Shown: positions 59,135 through 64,000 of the stretch, piece after piece
How the letters are laid out: each line of letters starts with the position of its first letter
Position numbering within the stretch: position 1 is the stretch's first letter
DNA from: Streptomyces pacificus
GTDB taxonomy: Bacteria > Actinomycetota > Actinomycetes > Streptomycetales > Streptomycetaceae
Length of the DNA stretch: 64,000 nt
Direction of reading: 5' to 3'
Assembly (NCBI RefSeq): GCF_011766325.1
Contig: NZ_BLLG01000005.1
Location: 186,001 to 250,000 of the forward strand
The notes under the pieces: generated by a model
Database searches by the model: none
What the model saw: only the letters and a program-made list of their open reading frames with translations
What the model was told of the DNA's origin: nothing
Program-made: the position numbers and the translations under genes

Positions 59135-60559
59135 ATGTCTGTCGAGTGCGCCCCCGCCACCCCCGCCGAGCACACCACGCCGACCGCGCCCACGACGCCC
59201 GCCGGCCGGGACGACCATCTGCCGGTGCCGGTGACGGGATGGGGGCGCACCGCGCCCTCCGCCGCACTGCTCGTCCGCCCCCGTACCCCAGAAGAGGCAG
59301 TAGCGGCCGTACGCCGCTGCGGCGGACGGGGCACCATCGCCCGCGGGCTGGGCCGGGCCTACGGCGACGCCGCACAGAACGCCGGCGGGGCCGTCCTCGA
59401 CATGACCAGTCTGGACCGTATCCGCACCATCGACGCAGAAGACGGAGTGGTGGTCTGCGACGCCGGGGTCAGTCTGCATCGGCTGATGGAGGTGCTGCTG
59501 CCGCTCGGCTGGTTCGTGCCGGTCACACCCGGGACCCGCTACGTCACGGTGGGCGGTGCCGTCTGTGCCGACATCCACGGCAAGAACCACCATGTGTCGG
59601 GCTCCTTCTCCCGCCACGTCCTGTCGCTGACGCTGCTGACCGCCGACGGCGAGGTGCGCACGGTAACCCCCGGCACCGAACTCTTCGACGCGACGACCGG
59701 CGGCATGGGACTGACCGGCGTCGTCCTCTCCGCCGCGCTCCGGCTGCACCCGGTCCAGACGTCGCTGATGGCGGTGGACACCGAACGCGCCGCCGACCTC
59801 GACGACCTGATGGCCCGTCTGACCACCGGCGACGACCGCTACCGCTACTCGGTCGCGTGGATCGACCTCCTCGCACGGGGGGCGGCGACGGGCCGTGCGG
59901 TACTCAGCCGCGGAGAGCACGCGCCGCTCGACGCGCTCCCCGCCCGCGCACGGCGCCGGCCGCTGGAGTTCCGCCCCCGGCAGCTCCCCTCGGCGCCCGG
60001 CCTCATCCCCGGAGGCCTGCTCGGCCGCCCCTCGGTGTCCGTCTTCAACGAACTCTGGTACCGGCGGGCCCCGCGCGCCCGCCGGGGGCGGCTGCAGAGC
60101 ATCCCGGCCTTCTTCCACCCCCTCGACGGCGTTCCCCACTGGAACCGCGTGTACGGCCGGGACGGCTTCGTCCAGTACCAGTTCGTGGTCGGCCACGGGC
60201 AGGAGGAGGCGCTGCGCGAGGTCGTGCGGCGCGTCGCCCGGCGGGGGTGCCCGTCCTTCCTCGCCGTGCTGAAGAGGTTCGGCGAGGGCGATCCCGGCTG
60301 GCTGTCGTTCCCCCTGCGCGGCTGGACGCTCGCCCTGGACGTACCCGCCGGGCTGCCGGGCCTCGGCACCTTCCTGGACGGGCTCGACGAGGTGGTGGCC
60401 GACGCCGGCGGGCGGGTCTACCTGGCCAAGGACTCCCGGCTGCGGCCGGAGTTGCTGACCGTGATGTACCCCGGCCTCGACCGGTTCCGGGCACTGCGCG
60501 CACGACTCGACCCGCGCGGGGTGTTCGTGTCCGACCTGGCCCGGCGGCTGTCCCTGTGA
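59135..60559 (+). CDS. dprE1: Decaprenylphosphoryl-ribose 2'-oxidase-like FAD enzyme
   Basis: This 474-residue FAD enzyme of the DprE1 family oxidises polyprenyl-phospho-ribose to the 2'-keto form, the first half of arabinose-donor synthesis. FAD-site motifs are GRGTIARGLGRAYGDAAQNA, VTPGTRYVTVGGAVCADIHG and KNHHVSGSFSRHV. The C-terminal half has WNRVYGRDGFVQYQFVVGHG, WLSFPLRGWTLALDVP and YLAKDSRLRPELL. In M. tuberculosis DprE1 the GWNICVDFP segment carries the Cys attacked by benzothiazinones; here that position is Ala (GWTLALDVP). It is followed by dprE2. Confidence 0.92.
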   Translation: MSVECAPATPAEHTTPTAPTTPAGRDDHLPVPVTGWGRTAPSAALLVRPRTPEEAVAAVRRCGGRGTIARGLGRAYGDAAQNAGGAVLDMTSLDRIRTIDAEDGVVVCDAGVSLHRLMEVLLPLGWFVPVTPGTRYVTVGGAVCADIHGKNHHVSGSFSRHVLSLTLLTADGEVRTVTPGTELFDATTGGMGLTGVVLSAALRLHPVQTSLMAVDTERAADLDDLMARLTTGDDRYRYSVAWIDLLARGAATGRAVLSRGEHAPLDALPARARRRPLEFRPRQLPSAPGLIPGGLLGRPSVSVFNELWYRRAPRARRGRLQSIPAFFHPLDGVPHWNRVYGRDGFVQYQFVVGHGQEEALREVVRRVARRGCPSFLAVLKRFGEGDPGWLSFPLRGWTLALDVPAGLPGLGTFLDGLDEVVADAGGRVYLAKDSRLRPELLTVMYPGLDRFRALRARLDPRGVFVSDLARRLSL

Positions 60560-60633
60560 CCGGCTGCCGGGCCCGCGGCCGGTAGGACCCGAGTCGCACG
60601 CAGAGGACGACGCAGGACGCACCCCCAACGCAC

Positions 60634-60710
60634 CACCGTGAACGAGCACGCACCGTGAACGAGCACGCACCGTGAAGGAGCACGCACCGTGAAGGAGCAC
60701 GCACCGTGAA
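60634..60710 (+). repeat. Tandem 17-bp start-signal repeats before dprE2
   Basis: CACCGTGAA[CG][GA]AGCACG occurs four times plus a partial fifth that contains the dprE2 start. Each unit holds a GTG that begins a six-codon frame (GTG-AAC/AAG-GAG-CAC-GCA-CCG-TGA), and its TGA overlaps the next unit's GTG (GTGA). Starts are at 60638, 60655, 60672, 60689 and finally 60706, the dprE2 start. The last two units also supply a Shine-Dalgarno (GAAGGAG) 8 bases before the following GTG. Confidence 0.85.
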
Positions 60711-61461
60711 AGACGCATTCGGCACTCCCCAGACCCTGCTCGTCCTCGGCGGCACATCGGAGATCGGCCTGGCCACGGCGCGCCGGCTGGTGGCCCGCCG
60801 CGCCCGCACGGTCTGGCTCGCCGGCCGCCCCTCCCCCGCACTGGACTCCGCCGCCGCAGGACTGCGCGGACTCGGCGCCGACGTGCGCACCGTGCCCTTC
60901 GACGCCCTGGACCCGTCCGGGCACGAGGAACTCCTCGGCAAGGTCTTCGCGGAGGGGGACGTCGACATGGTGCTGCTCGCCTTCGGCGTGCTGGGAGACC
61001 AGGCGCACGACGAGGCCAGGCCGCTCGCCGCGGTCCGCGTCGCCCAGACCAACTACACGGGTGCGGTGTCCTCCGGGCTGATCTGCGCCGGCGCGCTGCA
61101 GGCACAGGGGCACGGCTCACTCGTCGTGCTGTCGTCGGTGGCGGGCGAGCGGGCCCGGCGGGCCAACTTCATCTACGGTTCGAGCAAGGCGGGGCTCGAC
61201 ACCTTCGCCCAGGGACTCGGTGACGCCCTGCACGGTACGGGGGTGCACGTGATGGTCGTCAGACCGGGTTCCGTACGGTCGCGGATGACGGCGGGGATGG
61301 TGGAGGCGCCGCTCGCCACGACCCCCGACCAGGTCGCGCGGGCGATCGAGAAGGGGCTTCGGCGGCGCTCCGAGACCGTGTGGGTTCCGGGGGCGCTACG
61401 GGTGGTGATGTCCGCGCTACGGCACGTCCCCCGGCCGCTGTTCCGCCGCCTCCCGGTCTGA
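60706..61461 (+). CDS. dprE2: Decaprenylphospho-keto-ribose reductase-like SDR
   Basis: This 251-residue short-chain dehydrogenase reduces the DprE1 product to the arabinose form, completing epimerisation. The NAD(P) motif is LVLGGTSEIGLATARRL, with LLAFGVLGDQ next. The catalytic Ser is in VVLSSVAGERAR, and the Tyr-Lys pair in FIYGSSKAGLDTFAQ. VRPGSVRSRMT follows. GTG at 60706 is fixed by the SDR N-terminus and the GGAG 8 bases upstream; a chain of mini-ORFs precedes it. Confidence 0.93.
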   Translation: MKDAFGTPQTLLVLGGTSEIGLATARRLVARRARTVWLAGRPSPALDSAAAGLRGLGADVRTVPFDALDPSGHEELLGKVFAEGDVDMVLLAFGVLGDQAHDEARPLAAVRVAQTNYTGAVSSGLICAGALQAQGHGSLVVLSSVAGERARRANFIYGSSKAGLDTFAQGLGDALHGTGVHVMVVRPGSVRSRMTAGMVEAPLATTPDQVARAIEKGLRRRSETVWVPGALRVVMSALRHVPRPLFRRLPV

Positions 61462-61662
61462 GCGGCCGGCGCACGCCTCCCGGGGCGCAGCGGACCGGTG
61501 TGGTTTCCCGGCGGTCCGGACGGCCCTGCGGGCATCGCGGTCTTCCGCGGACCGGTGCCCTGCGCTGCGCCGGGCCGGGCCGGGTGGGCCGGACCGGCCT
61601 GGCGTCACGACAGGGCGGTCCCCGCCTGCCGCGGCGCCAGGCTTCCTCACCCCCCGGTCGCC

Positions 61663-62247
61663 TCAGTGGTGCGTGGGGGCCGGCTCGCCCAGCGGTGTGC
61701 TCTGCGGGGGGACGCCCGGAGGGCCTCCGGCGAAGGCGTACTCGCGCAGCTTGCGCCACACCCCGTCCGCGCCCTGCTCGTAGAGGGCGAAGGAGGAGCA
61801 GGTCCACGCGGCCTCGTAGTCGGCCAGCTCCTCGTACGCCCGGTCCATCGCGTCCTCCGCTATACCGTGCGCGACGGTCACATGCGGGTGGTAGGGCCAC
61901 TGCAGCTCACGCGCGAGCGGCCCCGGCTCGTCGCGCACCTGCTGCTGGAGCCGGGCGCAGGCCTCCCCGCCCTCGACCACGTTGACGAACACCACGGGCG
62001 ACAGCGGGCGGAAGGTGCCGGTGCCGGACAGCCGCATGGAGAACGGCCTGCCCGCGGCCGCGACCCTCGCCAGATGTGCCTCGACCTCGGCCAGTACCGA
62101 CTCGTCGGCCTCGGTGGGCGGCAGCAGCGTCACATGCGTGGGGATGCCGTGCGCTGCGGCATCCCCGAAGCCCGCGCGCCGCTCCTGGAGCAGGCTGCCG
62201 TAGGGCTCCGGGACCGCGATCGAAACGCCCAGCATGACGGTCCCCAC
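61663..62247 (-). CDS. 2'-5' RNA ligase / 2H phosphoesterase family protein
   Basis: This 194-residue protein has the two H-x-T/S motifs of the 2H superfamily: IPTHVTLLPPTE (about 36-47) and PYHPHVTVAHGI (about 118-129). Members hydrolyse cyclic phosphodiesters or join RNA ends; the physiological substrate in Streptomyces is unknown. The GTG at 62247 has GGAGGA 7 bases upstream and is preferred over ATG 62235. It lies downstream of trpS on the same strand, separated by a hairpin. Confidence 0.9.
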   Translation of the reverse strand: MGTVMLGVSIAVPEPYGSLLQERRAGFGDAAAHGIPTHVTLLPPTEADESVLAEVEAHLARVAAAGRPFSMRLSGTGTFRPLSPVVFVNVVEGGEACARLQQQVRDEPGPLARELQWPYHPHVTVAHGIAEDAMDRAYEELADYEAAWTCSSFALYEQGADGVWRKLREYAFAGGPPGVPPQSTPLGEPAPTHH

Positions 62248-62309
62248 GTCGTTCTCCTCCTCCGGATCCTCGTGTGCGCAGGCCGCCAGTGTGGCGCCTG
62301 CGCCGTGGT

Positions 62310-62345
62310 CCCGCCAGGGGCCTTTTCGCCCCGGTACCCGGCGGG
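62310..62345 (-). terminator. Terminator after trpS
   Basis: An outer stem (CCCGCC 62310-62315 with GGCGGG 62340-62345) and an inner stem (GGGGC 62317-62321 with GCCCC 62328-62332) form an interrupted hairpin, 10 bases past the trpS stop on the minus strand. Confidence 0.6.
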
Positions 62346-62355
62346 ATCCCCGGTC

Positions 62356-63960
<1,605 letters not shown>

Positions 63961-64000
63961 TGTCTGCAACGGAGAGAGCCATCGCCTCCGCGGAGGCGCA
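63961..64000 (+). CDS. Start of a CDS cut by the window end
   Basis: A GTG with GGAGA 4 bases upstream opens a frame (VSATERAIASAEA) that runs off the window. Thirteen codons are too few to assign a family. The clear ribosome site and the long upstream spacer make it a likely true gene start. Confidence 0.55.

Overview
The window is high-GC actinobacterial chromosome, almost certainly Streptomyces. GC-biased codon use, a conservon with two P450 genes, XRE/DUF397 pairs, a SCO4848-type membrane protein and the succinate dehydrogenase neighbourhood all fit. From memory, the backbone gene order resembles the S. coelicolor region around the sdh genes; this was not checked by search. No rRNA, tRNA or CRISPR array was seen.

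Layout. 0-3.2 kb: end of an MFS exporter, a broken secreted-protein gene, an ECF sigma factor with a SnoaL-like tail, a STAS protein and a Uma2 relic. 3.2-10.7 kb (minus strand): a nucleoside salvage locus with a BMP lipoprotein, ABC ATPase, two permeases, cytidine deaminase and thymidine phosphorylase. 10.7-19.6 kb: an M20 amidohydrolase, a Ser/Thr kinase, a WhiJ-like module (XRE regulator, DUF397 protein, small protein, ATP-binding protein) lying between two copies of a 360-bp direct repeat, a LysE exporter and a methylmalonyl-CoA-mutase large subunit. 19.7-23 kb: an L,D-transpeptidase lipoprotein and a sigma factor coupled to a membrane protein.

23.2-28.8 kb is an accessory island with an IS3 fragment, gene remnants, an XRE/TPR regulator and a divergent run of small genes. 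That run leads to a 48-residue Gly/Ser/Asp peptide abutting a PIMT-like methyltransferase, then a truncated HemB-like gene. 29.0-32.6 kb is a two-gene unit: a small coiled-coil protein and a 1029-residue P-loop NTPase with a C-terminal propeller-like domain. Both proteins share an unusual G-H-x-T-[IV]-G-[DN]-x-N-x-V motif. These two loci are the best candidates for undescribed systems: a minimal aspartimide-type RiPP and an NLR-like conflict or signalling system.

32.9-44.3 kb: a secreted amidase, a GH20 hexosaminidase, a divergent UraD-like protein, sdhCDAB, a membrane protein, and a TetR/aldehyde dehydrogenase pair around a palindrome. 45-51 kb: the conservon cvnABCD followed by a CYP157-like P450 without the K-helix Arg and a CYP154-like P450, all start/stop coupled. 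51-59 kb: a decayed alpha/beta hydrolase, a TetR-autoregulated three-gene operon, a metallophosphoesterase, a SCO4848-family protein, a D-Ala-D-Ala carboxypeptidase and a YihY protein. 59-64 kb: dprE1-dprE2, a 2H phosphoesterase, trpS and the start of another gene. Short tandem repeats are unusually common between genes; one of them builds a chain of coupled mini-ORFs in front of dprE2.
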